64,000 bases of DNA, taken from NCBI RefSeq assembly GCF_900143565.1, contig NZ_FREX01000002.1, forward strand, positions 1-64,000, in the 5' to 3' direction. Shown piece after piece: positions 25,447 through 33,890 of the stretch (within the stretch, counting starts at the first letter, position 1; each line of letters starts with the position of its first letter). The notes beneath the pieces were generated by a model, which ran no database searches, was not told the origin of the DNA, and was given only the letters and a program-made list of their open reading frames with translations. The DNA is from Pseudovibrio sp. Alg231-02. Its GTDB lineage: Bacteria; Pseudomonadota; Alphaproteobacteria; Rhizobiales; Stappiaceae. Both the position numbers and the translations under genes were made by a program.

Positions 25447-26595
25447 TTAAGCCAGCACTTCGCGGCTGATCAGTTCCTTCATAATCTCTGAAGTACCGCC
25501 GTAGATGCGCTGGACGCGCGCGTCTACAAAGGCGCGGGAAACGCCGTATTCTCTCATGTAACCGTAGCCGCCGTGGAGCTGGAGGCAGCCGTCTACAACA
25601 CGGCCCTGCATTTCTGTTGTGCCGAGTTTGGCCATGCTGACGGTAGTGTTGTCGAGCTTGCCTTCCAGGAACAGGCGGCAGCATTCGTCAACGAATGCGC
25701 GGTGGGTGCGGACGTCGGTTGCCATTTCTGCCATTTTGAAGCGGGTGTTCTGAAGGGTAGCAACCGGGCGACCGAAGGCCTGACGTTCTTTGACGTAGTC
25801 AGCCGTCATTGCCAGTACGCCTTCGGCACCTGCAACAGCGCCAACAGCGAGAGTAAGTCGTTCGCGTGGGAGCTCGTTCATCATGATGTGGAAGCCAGCA
25901 TCCATTCTACCGAGGCAAGCGCTGGCCGGGACGCGAAGGTCTTCGAAGAAGAGCTCAGATGTGTCTGAGGAATGCAGACCGATCTTGTCGAGGTTCTGAC
26001 CGCGTTTGAAGCCCGGGTTGTCAGCTTCAACGAGGAAAAGGCTGGTTCCCTTGGAACCGGAGACGTCCAGATTTGTGCGAGCCACAACGATCACAACATC
26101 GGCATGCTGGCCGTTGGTGATGAAGATTTTGCTGCCGTTGATGATGTAATCATCGCCGTCTTTGCGTGCGATTGTGCGGATGCCCTGAAGGTCAGAACCT
26201 GCTGCTGGTTCAGTCATCGCAATGGCGCCGACGCACTCGCCTGTCACCATCTTTGGCAGGTACTTTTGCTTCTGCTCTTCACTGCCGTGATTGAGGATAT
26301 AAGGGGCAACAATGTCGGAATGCACGCTGAGAGAAACGCCCAGACCAGAACAGTTGGCGCGGGTGAACTCTTCAATGATGACCATGGAGAACAGGAAGTT
26401 GGTGCCGAACCCGCCATATGCTTCCGGGGTGTCTACAGAGAGCAGGCCCTGTTCGCCCATCTTGTTCCAGATGTCACGCGGGAAGATATCTGCCTTCTCC
26501 CATTCGTCGTAGTGCGGGAGAATCTCTGCTTCGATGAACCGCTTTACATTATCGCGAAAAAGCTCAAGTTCACCTTTCAGGTCTTCGTCAATCAT
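25447..26595 (-). CDS. Acyl-CoA dehydrogenase
   Basis: A 382-residue FAD acyl-CoA dehydrogenase. M-T-E-P-A-A-G-S-D-L is at about residues 127-136, F-I-T-N-G-Q follows at about 161-166, and the end carries L-H-G-G-Y-G-Y-M-R-E and Y-G-G-T-S-E-I-M. The start at 26595 has AAGGGA seven bases upstream; two earlier in-frame ATGs are less well placed. It is a single-gene unit, apart from the cluster ending at 19820, and resembles the broad long-/branched-chain group. The substrate is unknown. Confidence 0.87.
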   Translation of the reverse strand: MIDEDLKGELELFRDNVKRFIEAEILPHYDEWEKADIFPRDIWNKMGEQGLLSVDTPEAYGGFGTNFLFSMVIIEEFTRANCSGLGVSLSVHSDIVAPYILNHGSEEQKQKYLPKMVTGECVGAIAMTEPAAGSDLQGIRTIARKDGDDYIINGSKIFITNGQHADVVIVVARTNLDVSGSKGTSLFLVEADNPGFKRGQNLDKIGLHSSDTSELFFEDLRVPASACLGRMDAGFHIMMNELPRERLTLAVGAVAGAEGVLAMTADYVKERQAFGRPVATLQNTRFKMAEMATDVRTHRAFVDECCRLFLEGKLDNTTVSMAKLGTTEMQGRVVDGCLQLHGGYGYMREYGVSRAFVDARVQRIYGGTSEIMKELISREVLA

Positions 26596-26761
26596 ATCCA
26601 TCCCTTTGTATTTCAAGCAGAAACGACGCTCTCCCAAATTCATCTCCCAACAGCGATTTAGGGTCGTTTCTTTACGTATACGGCAAGCCTAAGGGAGGTG
26701 ATCAATCTGCGCAACTGGCGATGAGTATTAGGCGATTGGCATAATTGCTGCCGGTTGTGAC

Positions 26762-26804
26762 TTGACTCTCCAAAAGCGACTTATATATTAGAGAAAACTA
26801 AATT
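26762..26804 (+). promoter_or_regulatory. Promoter of the sulfur operon with an overlapping BigR-like inverted repeat
   Basis: TTGACT (26762-26767) and TATATT (26784-26789) form a -35/-10 pair with 16 bases between. ATATTAG (26785-26791) and CTAAATT (26798-26804) form an imperfect inverted repeat over the -10 element. ArsR-family sulfide/persulfide regulators (BigR, SqrR, YgaV) bind AT-rich repeats of this type at the -10 box of equivalent operons. The regulator gene itself is not in this window. The rest of the 305-base gap (26596-26900) shows nothing else. Confidence 0.5.
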
Positions 26805-26900
26805 AGAAAACATACATTTTGATCACGGTATCGCGCATGCCCTGGTTAGTTTCTCCATCAACCGAACTTTCCTCTGCAGGGGAAAGAACGAGTATAAAAT

Positions 26901-27353
26901 ATGACTGAGTTTACCCCATTTGCCTCGTTAGCCGGAGGCGTTTTAATCGGCTTGTCTACTGTCATCCTGTTGCTCGCCAATGGGCGGATTGCGGGGATTA
27001 GCGGCATTTACAGCCGCTTGTTTGAGTCCAGTACACTTGCCAATGGCAAGTCGGCCTGGGTGCATGGCGAGAAGGGCTGGCAACTGTCGTTTGTTGTTGG
27101 GATCGTTCTTGCGCCTCTGCTGCTGATGGAAGGGGGATTTGAGATTGAGCAGGTGTTTACAGGAGACCTGACGCTGATTGCTATTGCAGGCGCTCTTGTT
27201 GGCTTTGGCTCGGTGTTTGGAAGCGGATGCACGAGTGGGCATGGTGTTTGTGGTTTGTCGCGCCTGTCTGTTCGGTCACTGGCCGCGACGATCACCTTTA
27301 TGTCGGTCGGCATTGCCGTTGTGTTCGTCCTTCGCCACGTGGTGGGGGGATAA
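26901..27353 (+). CDS. YeeE/YedE-family membrane protein, first half-transporter (PmpA-like)
   Basis: A 150-residue integral membrane protein with about four hydrophobic segments. The conserved G-S-G-C-T-S-G-H-G-V-C-G-L-S-R motif is at about residues 112-126. YeeE/YedE proteins move thiosulfate or related sulfur compounds, with the cysteines as likely relay sites. It is paired with the next gene, which starts one base after its stop. Both belong to the BigR-type operon seen in Agrobacterium and Xylella. Confidence 0.87.
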   Translation: MTEFTPFASLAGGVLIGLSTVILLLANGRIAGISGIYSRLFESSTLANGKSAWVHGEKGWQLSFVVGIVLAPLLLMEGGFEIEQVFTGDLTLIAIAGALVGFGSVFGSGCTSGHGVCGLSRLSVRSLAATITFMSVGIAVVFVLRHVVGG

Positions 27354-27354
27354 C

Positions 27355-27795
27355 ATGCAACGGATCATCGCTGGTTTTTTGGCTGGCCTGACCTTTGGGG
27401 CGGGGCTGGTTGTTGCGGGAATGAGCAATCCTTTGAAGGTGCAAAACTTCCTTGATGTGTTTGGAAATTGGGATCCAAGTCTCGCCTTTGTGATGGGTGG
27501 CGCCATTCTGGTGGCTTTTCCGTTTTTCCGTCTGGCGCGCTTTCTACCGCGTCCGTTTGTGGCGGATGACTTTCGGATTCCGACGTTTCAACAGATCGAT
27601 AAACGGTTGATTTTTGGGTCAGCTACATTTGGTGCGGGATGGGGATTAATCGGTTTGTGTCCAGGTCCTGCACTGGTTTCAGTTTCATTGCTGTCGCCTC
27701 AGGCGATTGTGTTTGTTTTGTGCATGACGGCGGGGATGCTGGTCGCGAGACTGGTTGCCGGCCTCTCAATGCGAAGAGCGTTGAAAGAGGCCTGA
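27355..27795 (+). CDS. YeeE/YedE-family membrane protein, second half-transporter (PmpB-like)
   Basis: A 146-residue membrane protein with four to five hydrophobic segments and the family motif G-L-C-P-G-P-A-L near residue 100. The ATG at 27355 sits one base after the preceding stop, with GGGGGGAT as ribosome-binding site. An open frame extends 59 codons upstream but only inside the previous gene. With its partner it would form a complete YeeE-type channel feeding or clearing reduced sulfur for the downstream dioxygenase. Confidence 0.87.
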   Translation: MQRIIAGFLAGLTFGAGLVVAGMSNPLKVQNFLDVFGNWDPSLAFVMGGAILVAFPFFRLARFLPRPFVADDFRIPTFQQIDKRLIFGSATFGAGWGLIGLCPGPALVSVSLLSPQAIVFVLCMTAGMLVARLVAGLSMRRALKEA

Positions 27796-27844
27796 TCTGT
27801 CATGTGTTTCATTGATAAATCATGGATTTAGGTGGGAGAAGGTT

Positions 27845-28735
27845 ATGAGCAGCTATCCTGTGCAGATGGATCAGAAAGTGGAGATCAAGGATTTCTTTGA
27901 TCCGGTGTCGAACACCATCACTTATGTGGTGACAGACCCGGAAACAAAGGCATGTGCGGTCATCGACAGTGTGATGGATATCGACTATCCGGCAGGGCGC
28001 ATCAGCTTTGAGCATGCCGATGAAATCATTGCGTACATCCGCGAAAATGATCTGAAGCTGGAATGGCTGCTTGAAACCCATGTGCATGCTGACCACTTGT
28101 CTGCTGCGCCGTATATTCAGCAGAAGCTGGGCGGCAAGATTGGTATTGGTGAGCAGGTGACAGTTGTTCAGGGCGTGTTTGGTAAAGTGTTTAATGCAGG
28201 CACTGAGTTTGCACGCGATGGCAGCCAGTTTGATAAGCTGTTTCAGGACGGGGATACCTACCAGATCGGGAATCTGAAGTGCTTTGCGATGCATACGCCG
28301 GGGCATACGCCAGCGTGTATGGTGCATGTGATTGGTGATGCGGCGTTTGTGGGGGATACGTTGTTTATGCCGGACAGCGGCACTGCGCGCGCTGACTTCC
28401 CGGGTGGGGATGCGTCCGTGCTGTATGCGTCTATCCATAAGGTGTTGAGTTTGCCTGACGAAATGCGTTTGTTCATGTGCCATGACTATGGTGCGAATGG
28501 GCGTGAGATTTTGTTTGAAACAACCGTTGCTGCTGAGAAAGCGGAGAACATTCACGTAGGTAATAGTACTAGTCGTGAAAAGTTCGTCGAAATGCGCGAA
28601 GCTCGGGATGCAACGCTTGATGTGCCTAACCTGATTGTGCCGAGCATTCAGGTGAATATGAGAGCCGGTCGTTTGCCTGAGGCAGAAAACGAAACCGGTC
28701 AAACCTATTTGAAAGTGCCAGTCAATGTTCTCTAA
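27845..28735 (+). CDS. MBL-fold persulfide dioxygenase (ETHE1/Blh type)
   Basis: A 296-residue metallo-beta-lactamase-fold protein. The metal motif reads T-H-V-H-A-D-H-L-S-A (about residues 79-88), followed by H-T-P-G-H-T-P (about 150), G-D-T-L-F-M-P-D-S-G-T-A-R-A-D-F and C-H-D-Y-G. This is the pattern of the iron-dependent ETHE1/Blh branch, which oxidises glutathione persulfide to sulfite, and not of antibiotic lactamases. The start at 27845 has GGGAGAAGG upstream; an ATG 11 codons earlier lacks one. The next gene carries the DUF442 domain that is fused to this enzyme in Blh proteins and overlaps it by 11 bases. Confidence 0.88.
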   Translation: MSSYPVQMDQKVEIKDFFDPVSNTITYVVTDPETKACAVIDSVMDIDYPAGRISFEHADEIIAYIRENDLKLEWLLETHVHADHLSAAPYIQQKLGGKIGIGEQVTVVQGVFGKVFNAGTEFARDGSQFDKLFQDGDTYQIGNLKCFAMHTPGHTPACMVHVIGDAAFVGDTLFMPDSGTARADFPGGDASVLYASIHKVLSLPDEMRLFMCHDYGANGREILFETTVAAEKAENIHVGNSTSREKFVEMREARDATLDVPNLIVPSIQVNMRAGRLPEAENETGQTYLKVPVNVL

Positions 28736-29102
28736 TCTACTTCAGAAAATTTCAGGCGGTGGTGGTGGCCAGCTGCGTGCGCGTCAACTTGCCGAGGATT
28801 ACTGGGTTGCCGGGCAGCTCTATCCTGAGGACATGGAGAAGGCACGTGAGCAGGGTTTCCGGTCTATCGTCTGTAACCGACCGGATGATGAAGCACCGAA
28901 CCAGCCGACTTATCTGGAGGTTTCTGGGGCAGCTGAAGAGCAGGGTCTGGAGCACATTTACATTCCGATTGGACCGGGGACAGATTTTGCCGAGGCTGGT
29001 CAGGAATTGATTGATTTTCTTGCGAAAGCGCCTAGGCCTGTTTTGGCGTATTGCCGGAGTGGGAACCGGTCTACCATGCTGTGGCGCTCTATCAATATGT
29101 AA
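28725..29102 (+). CDS. DUF442/TIGR01244-type sulfurtransferase-phosphatase-fold protein, short C-terminus
   Basis: A 125-residue protein with the phosphatase-like loop Y-C-R-S-G-N-R-S near its end (about residues 109-116), where the cysteine would carry persulfide. It starts inside the end of the dioxygenase gene. Homologues usually run on for 20-30 residues after C-R-S-G. Here the frame stops nine residues past the motif, and another frame from about 29082 reads V-A-L-Y-Q-Y-V-S-V-A-K-Q, which looks more like a normal continuation. A late frameshift is possible, but a naturally short form cannot be ruled out. Confidence 0.78.
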   Translation: MFSNLLQKISGGGGGQLRARQLAEDYWVAGQLYPEDMEKAREQGFRSIVCNRPDDEAPNQPTYLEVSGAAEEQGLEHIYIPIGPGTDFAEAGQELIDFLAKAPRPVLAYCRSGNRSTMLWRSINM

Positions 29103-29128
29103 GCGTTGCCAAACAGTTAGATTTTATG

Positions 29129-29160
29129 ATGCCAGCGAGGGAGACCTTGCTGGCATTTTT
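29129..29160 (+). terminator. Intrinsic terminator of the sulfur operon
   Basis: ATGCCAGC (29129-29136) pairs with GCTGGCAT (29149-29156), and the second arm runs into five Ts. It lies 27 bases after the DUF442 stop. Confidence 0.75.
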
Positions 29161-29201
29161 CGTTTGTGGGTGGGTTTTAGGTTGTCGAGAGGGGATAAGC
29201 C

Positions 29202-29645
29202 TCAGACATTGAGCGCGATGACGCCCAGTGCGATGAGCGTGATGATGGTGGCTGTGATGCGTACGCCGAGGTAGTTTCGCGATGTGATTTCCAGGTTCTG
29301 CAAATAGAAATCAACAAACAGCATGCCCGAGAAGAGGATGATAAGTCCGAGAATGAAGATGATCGGAGCGGTAAACAGGAACAGGCACCAGCCGGACAGT
29401 GCGACAAAGTTGCTCCATAACAGCAGCCATGCGCGCCTTGGGTGAGGAGCGATGAAGAACATGCCCCATTGGCTTCCCGCCATGAAGGAGAGGATGACAA
29501 GGGCATATAAACTGACTGCTATGACAGTTGCGCCCACCAGTGGCAGAAATGAGTAACCCACTGATAAACCAATGGCTCCGGCGATGAACGGAATGGTTCC
29601 GGCCAGAGCAAGGCACGCGTAGAGCAGGGGCAGTTCTCGGTTCAT
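29202..29645 (-). CDS. DUF3429 membrane protein
   Basis: A 147-residue protein made almost wholly of membrane segments (about five: residues 7-28, 33-54, 70-90, 92-112, 125-146). The family is widespread in Proteobacteria and has no known function. S-G-S-Q-W-G-type and R-R-A-W loops mark the middle. The gene stands alone, convergent with the sulfur operon and divergent from the inositol-phosphatase-like gene. Confidence 0.8.
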   Translation of the reverse strand: MNRELPLLYACLALAGTIPFIAGAIGLSVGYSFLPLVGATVIAVSLYALVILSFMAGSQWGMFFIAPHPRRAWLLLWSNFVALSGWCLFLFTAPIIFILGLIILFSGMLFVDFYLQNLEITSRNYLGVRITATIITLIALGVIALNV

Positions 29646-29792
29646 CAGGTTTCAGTCCAGCTCATTTCTACTCCTGATAAAGGCTAGCGGCTAAGGCTGA
29701 AGGTAGTCCTGATACGAAGTTGCTCTTTTGAATGAACTGCTCAATACCTTAAGGGCACAACCAGACGGTCATAACCAGCGAAGGTGCCCGAC

Positions 29793-30545
29793 ATGCAGCA
29801 AGAGATACTCACCACAGCCCGAATGATTGCAGAGGAGGCTGGTGCTTATGCTCTTGAGGTCTTTCATGACCGAGACAAGCTGCAGATTGGCAGCAAAGGC
29901 TTGTTGGATTACGTGAGTGAAGCGGACTGTGAAGTTGAGCGGCGCATCAAGCAGGCGTTGAGTGATGCCTTCCCGGAACATGGTTTCAAGGGGGAAGAAA
30001 CGGGTGGCGAGCTGCAACCGCCCTGCTGGGTGATTGACCCGATCGATGGCACGACCAATTACCTTTACGGGCGGCCAGACTTTTGTATTTCCATGGCTTT
30101 TGTTGATGAGAGTGGCCCTGCGATTGCCGTTGTCCATGCGCCTTTTCACCGCCGGACGATTTATGCGGCGCGGGGGATAGGGGCGTTTGAGGATGGCAAG
30201 AGATTGCGACCCAGACAAGCCTGTGACCATGAGCTGGTGGTGAACTTGTGCTTTAACTACAAGCAGGAGAATAACCTCGATTTCCTCAACAAGGTCAATC
30301 GGCTGGTGTCAGAGCAGCATCAAATCCGTATTTGCGGGTCTGCAGCGTGGGCGTTGTGTCAGGCGGCGACGGGACAGGTGGATGGCGCCTACAATGGCTG
30401 CGTGAACAGCTGGGATGTGCTGGGCGGCCAACTCATTTGCGCTGAGGCGGGTCTTGAGGTTGGGCCTTACGTTTATGAACAGGGCAGCGTCTACACCTAC
30501 CCGAAGGGCTCTGTGCTTTCAGATATTCTGGTTCCCTACCTTTAG
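29793..30545 (+). CDS. Inositol monophosphatase-family phosphatase
   Basis: A 250-residue Mg-dependent phosphatase of the IMPase/FBPase/CysQ superfamily. The metal-site motifs are G-E-E-T-G-G-E (about residues 68-74), W-V-I-D-P-I-D-G-T-T-N-Y (about 79-90) and C-V-N-S-W-D-V-L-G-G (about 204-213). Substrates in the family include inositol phosphate and 3'-phosphoadenosine 5'-phosphate; these motifs do not decide between them. ATG 29793 has GAAGG six to seven bases upstream; a GTG nine bases earlier overlaps that site. Confidence 0.87.
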   Translation: MQQEILTTARMIAEEAGAYALEVFHDRDKLQIGSKGLLDYVSEADCEVERRIKQALSDAFPEHGFKGEETGGELQPPCWVIDPIDGTTNYLYGRPDFCISMAFVDESGPAIAVVHAPFHRRTIYAARGIGAFEDGKRLRPRQACDHELVVNLCFNYKQENNLDFLNKVNRLVSEQHQIRICGSAAWALCQAATGQVDGAYNGCVNSWDVLGGQLICAEAGLEVGPYVYEQGSVYTYPKGSVLSDILVPYL

Positions 30546-30898
30546 GCGAGGGCCTCTGAAGCGGGGATATCTGCTTTGCGTTATTTTGTGCGTTCGTTTG
30601 CGTTGAATGCGTTTCTTCTGCGTTGTTTGGGGCTTCTGGTCCCACGGTAGACGGGCAGCCCATTTTGCTGACCGCCCGAAAAGTTATTCCCCTCACTCTG
30701 CGCTGCGCTAGGTTGGTTTGATCGCTGCTTTTCTGAAGTGATCGTTTACCGCAACTTCTAGTTACTATCGCTGCTCAGGCCTGGGTGAATTTTTATGGCT
30801 GTTGACGCCAAACTCTAGGGCATATTAAGAATAGAATAGAATATTTTGATAATAATTTGAATGATGTTTGCAAGTTCTAATTGCGTGTGGGGGAGAGC
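30546..30898. other. Intergenic region without a gene
   Basis: The first half has T-rich, poorly structured DNA and a weak hairpin near 30649-30679 (CGGGCAG against CTGACCGCCCG). The last 80 bases before 30899 are AT-rich, with runs such as AATAGAATAGAATATTTTG, and probably hold the promoter of the following pair. I see no RNA gene. Confidence 0.5.
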
Positions 30899-31687
30899 AT
30901 GGCAGTTACAGATGGTGGCTCGGTTGTTAAAAGCAGGAAGTGGTTGATGCAAACCACGCGAGAGTGGAGTGATTTCTTAAAAGCTGTTCTGTTCATTCTT
31001 GCGACGCTTGCTGCAGTTTTTACAATTGGCTGGACCTATTATCTTAAGCCAAAACTAATTGAAGAAGTGAAGCTAGAGCTTCAAAAGCAAGAGCATTCAG
31101 AATGGCATAAGAGGAATGTTTTTCTGGCGTTGTCCGGTGATCAAAGTGATTTAGTTGACGCTTACCTCACGGATCATAAGACAGAGAATTTGATTGAACA
31201 CATCCTTGACCCGCCTAAATACAAGATCCTGGAGGGCACGGTAAACAACAAGGTTGATGCGGTAAAAGTCATTAAGCTTGAAGTTGATCGGTCCATCATT
31301 TTTGAGAGCGGTGAGGCTAAACAAGACGATAATGGTGAGTTTATGCGAAGGAACCGCCACATCCTTCGTGATGACTTTTATGCTAACAGAGATCAAAACG
31401 TTATTGTTCGTGTCACCCCGGATTATGATGGAAATTTTAAGAAAGCCATTGAAAACGGTGAGGATATGGTTCTCCTGAAAGTCGGAATTTCTGAACCGAT
31501 CCCCATCAACCAGCCTATCATGCAAATGGATGTTACCTGTGAAGTCCGAAGAGCGCTGGGGCAGAGCCCGGAAGGTTTGGTGAAGATTGAAGCAGACACA
31601 AAAAATCGTTTTGGCAACATCAAGGATGGTGGATTCCGTTTGAACGTTGTTGTGACTGTCATGAAAGGAAGTCAGTCATGCGATTAA
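30899..31687 (+). CDS. Hypothetical membrane-anchored protein
   Basis: A 262-residue protein I do not recognise. A single membrane segment (about residues 28-47) is preceded by a basic N-terminus, so the remaining 210 residues should be periplasmic. They begin with a charged helix (K-L-I-E-E-V-K-L-E-L-Q-K-Q) and continue with mixed alpha/beta sequence; a lone Cys and a C-D pair stand near the end. The ATG has GGGGGAGAG upstream; a TTG six codons earlier is less likely. The next gene overlaps the last ten bases, so the two are translationally coupled. Base composition is more AT-rich than the neighbours, which hints at transfer. Confidence 0.65.
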   Translation: MAVTDGGSVVKSRKWLMQTTREWSDFLKAVLFILATLAAVFTIGWTYYLKPKLIEEVKLELQKQEHSEWHKRNVFLALSGDQSDLVDAYLTDHKTENLIEHILDPPKYKILEGTVNNKVDAVKVIKLEVDRSIIFESGEAKQDDNGEFMRRNRHILRDDFYANRDQNVIVRVTPDYDGNFKKAIENGEDMVLLKVGISEPIPINQPIMQMDVTCEVRRALGQSPEGLVKIEADTKNRFGNIKDGGFRLNVVVTVMKGSQSCD

Positions 31688-32748
31688 GTATTTCTTTAGC
31701 GATTTTTTGGGGAGTTTGGAGCTCCGCAGCATTTGGTCAAGGTTGGCTGGAGACATCTGACGAAAGCGAGTTATGGACCAAGAAAGAACAAGTGTTTAAT
31801 GTTCCAGGTCTTGGGAAGCCTGTAAAATATTCAGCTCTAAGATTTGAACGCTTGAAGTATTATTATGAAGTTGCTGAACTTCATGACCTGCTCATTGAGA
31901 AATATCCTGATCTTTCCAGGGACTCTATTGCCTTTGATAAGCAGCAGGGGACGGAGCGTGTGATTGAGCCAACGCTGCGAGAGGCTTGGGAGATTTTGAA
32001 GAATGATGAGCGCATTGTTGCTCTTATTCCTTTTGGCTTTTCTGAGACTGCTGGCGGGGATGAGATTGCTGGTTTTCGGAAGAACAACGGTGAGGTCAGG
32101 CAGGAGCTTTTTGCGGCACCAAATCTTGATGCGATTTTCTGCTTTGATGATGAAGGGCGCCGTCAGAGGTTGAATACTTCTTATGACGGTCAGATCCCTT
32201 TGTTGCTCGAAATTATCTATAAAACGAATGCGGATTACACTTATGTAGACGGACTGGATCTTGTGCGATTTGATGGTGGCAATAACAAGGGTATCTATCG
32301 GGAAGATTTTGAAAAGTGCCGTGATATGGTGCAGCTTGGGTATACTATTCTTTCTCCGAGAGATGCTGTGATTGATAAAGACTCTCAAGGTCGTATCAAG
32401 CACGGCAGGACGTCTAGAGAGGATGAACGCCTCTTCCGGCGCATCGTTATGATGTATGATCGTTTTGGGTATTTGAATTTTATACAGGTCAATGAACCTG
32501 CGCATAAATATGATGTAGGCGTGGCCTTGAGCTCTCACTCTTACTTTGATGGTGTTCCTTGCAGATATCGCGAGAACCCTAACTACCTTTCACGTTCTTT
32601 GAGTTGTGAGTTATGGGCAGTAAGCGTATCTGCTTACGATGATGCACCAATCGCCTTTCGGGCGGAGCCTTTGCAGGAGGTTGATTTTTGGGGAGATCCT
32701 GACAGGACGACACCCGGTGTGATGATTGTGCGGCACCGGACTAATTGA
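31678..32748 (+). CDS. Hypothetical secreted protein
   Basis: A 356-residue protein I do not recognise. A signal peptide ends near residue 20 (A-F-G-Q-G). The mature part is mixed alpha/beta with many charged and aromatic residues and four cysteines (about residues 156, 220, 303 and 318), enough for two disulfides. A stretch at about 115-160 (I-P-F-G-F-S...G-F-R-K-N-N-G-E-V...I-F-C-F-D) faintly recalls phosphodiester glycosidases, but too weakly to assign. It is coupled to the membrane-anchored protein before it, so the two products probably act together in the periplasm. Confidence 0.65.
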   Translation: MRLSISLAIFWGVWSSAAFGQGWLETSDESELWTKKEQVFNVPGLGKPVKYSALRFERLKYYYEVAELHDLLIEKYPDLSRDSIAFDKQQGTERVIEPTLREAWEILKNDERIVALIPFGFSETAGGDEIAGFRKNNGEVRQELFAAPNLDAIFCFDDEGRRQRLNTSYDGQIPLLLEIIYKTNADYTYVDGLDLVRFDGGNNKGIYREDFEKCRDMVQLGYTILSPRDAVIDKDSQGRIKHGRTSREDERLFRRIVMMYDRFGYLNFIQVNEPAHKYDVGVALSSHSYFDGVPCRYRENPNYLSRSLSCELWAVSVSAYDDAPIAFRAEPLQEVDFWGDPDRTTPGVMIVRHRTN

Positions 32749-32825
32749 AGGATGTTGCGCAAACGTGCTTTGAGTGAGCTTGCAGCACGCTCCCAGATCG
32801 ACCGGGAGCATGCATATTGTGATGG

Positions 32826-33890
32826 TTACTTGTTCAGGAACGGGCGTAGCTTGCCGGCCAGTTTTTCTGGGTTGTTGAAGTGTGGGAAGTGGGCGGCTTC
32901 TTCTATGCGTTCCAGCTTTGCGTTTGGGATCGCGTCCTCATAGATTTCAGAGACTGCGAGTGGCTGGAAGTCTTTGTCGCCATGGATGATCAGCGTGTCA
33001 GCTGTGATGTTGCCCATATGCTTGCTCCAGTCATGGCGTCTGCCAAGGCCGAAGAACTGAGCGCGGGTGTACCAACTGCCGAAGAGATCCTGTGAGATTG
33101 GCGGGGCACCTTTGATGGTGTCACCTGTGGCCTTGATGAAGTATGGCAGGAAGTCTGCATCCAGCTGTTGCAGGCTGGCTTCATCTTCTTTGAAGACCTG
33201 ACCGAGATCCAGATAACGGCGCTGCCATTTGTCGTAGGCTTTGTGGTCCCGCTCTGGCAGGAGCTCACGAACGTTCTCAAACAAGCCTTTGTTGCCAGAG
33301 GGGAAGATGAGCAGGTCTGCCGGATTGAGCAAGACGAGCTTATCGACATTCTCAGGGAACTCGGCGGCATAGAGGGAGGCAAGCAGGGCGCCGTAGGAGT
33401 GGCCCATGAAGATGAGTTTGTCATCGCCCAGCAGTTTGCGGATGCGTTCAATATCTGCCAGTTGCTGAGAGATGCCGAGGGTGCTTTCCAGCAGCTGGAT
33501 CTTTGTCCATGTGCTGTCTTCTGCCGGGAAGCGGTCGAAGGGGCGTGTGGAGCGGCCTACACCGCGCTGGTCGTAGTAGTTGACGCGGTACTCGTCAGAG
33601 AGCAGGTCAAAACCCGGTGCGCTTGCCATGGTTGGAATGCCGGGTCCACCATGGATGAAGAGGATGTTGCGGCCTTCGCCGGTTGAGAAGTGTTTCAGCT
33701 TCACATCTGGTGCGACTTCCCAGAAGTCGTCGAAGATGCCGACGGGTGTCAGGTCTGTGCGCTGGGCAACGGTGCCCGGCTTGAACATGGGTTGTTGCAT
33801 CATCCACCAGACAACAGCGCCACCGATTGCAAACAGCAAGCCAACCAGAACAACGAGTAACAGAAGCATCTTTTTGCCACTTACCCTCAT
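32826..33890 (-). CDS. Membrane-anchored alpha/beta hydrolase, proline iminopeptidase-like (S33)
   Basis: A 354-residue hydrolase. One N-terminal membrane segment (about residues 8-30) would anchor it on the periplasmic side. S33-type landmarks follow: H-G-G-P-G oxyanion loop, Y-D-Q-R-G-V-G-R-S, nucleophile Ser in M-G-H-S-Y-G-A, Asp in I-H-G-D-K-D, His in E-E-A-A-H-F-P. S33 enzymes remove N-terminal proline or hydrolyse esters and amides; the exact substrate is open. An AGGAG site precedes the ATG. It is a single-gene unit, convergent with the orphan pair. Confidence 0.85.
   Translation of the reverse strand: MRVSGKKMLLLLVVLVGLLFAIGGAVVWWMMQQPMFKPGTVAQRTDLTPVGIFDDFWEVAPDVKLKHFSTGEGRNILFIHGGPGIPTMASAPGFDLLSDEYRVNYYDQRGVGRSTRPFDRFPAEDSTWTKIQLLESTLGISQQLADIERIRKLLGDDKLIFMGHSYGALLASLYAAEFPENVDKLVLLNPADLLIFPSGNKGLFENVRELLPERDHKAYDKWQRRYLDLGQVFKEDEASLQQLDADFLPYFIKATGDTIKGAPPISQDLFGSWYTRAQFFGLGRRHDWSKHMGNITADTLIIHGDKDFQPLAVSEIYEDAIPNAKLERIEEAAHFPHFNNPEKLAGKLRPFLNK

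Noticed and set aside
29011-29274. An 87-codon open frame overlapping the DUF442 gene and its terminator
   Set aside because: It crosses the intrinsic terminator at 29129 and has no ribosome-binding site; it does not restore the DUF442 C-terminus.
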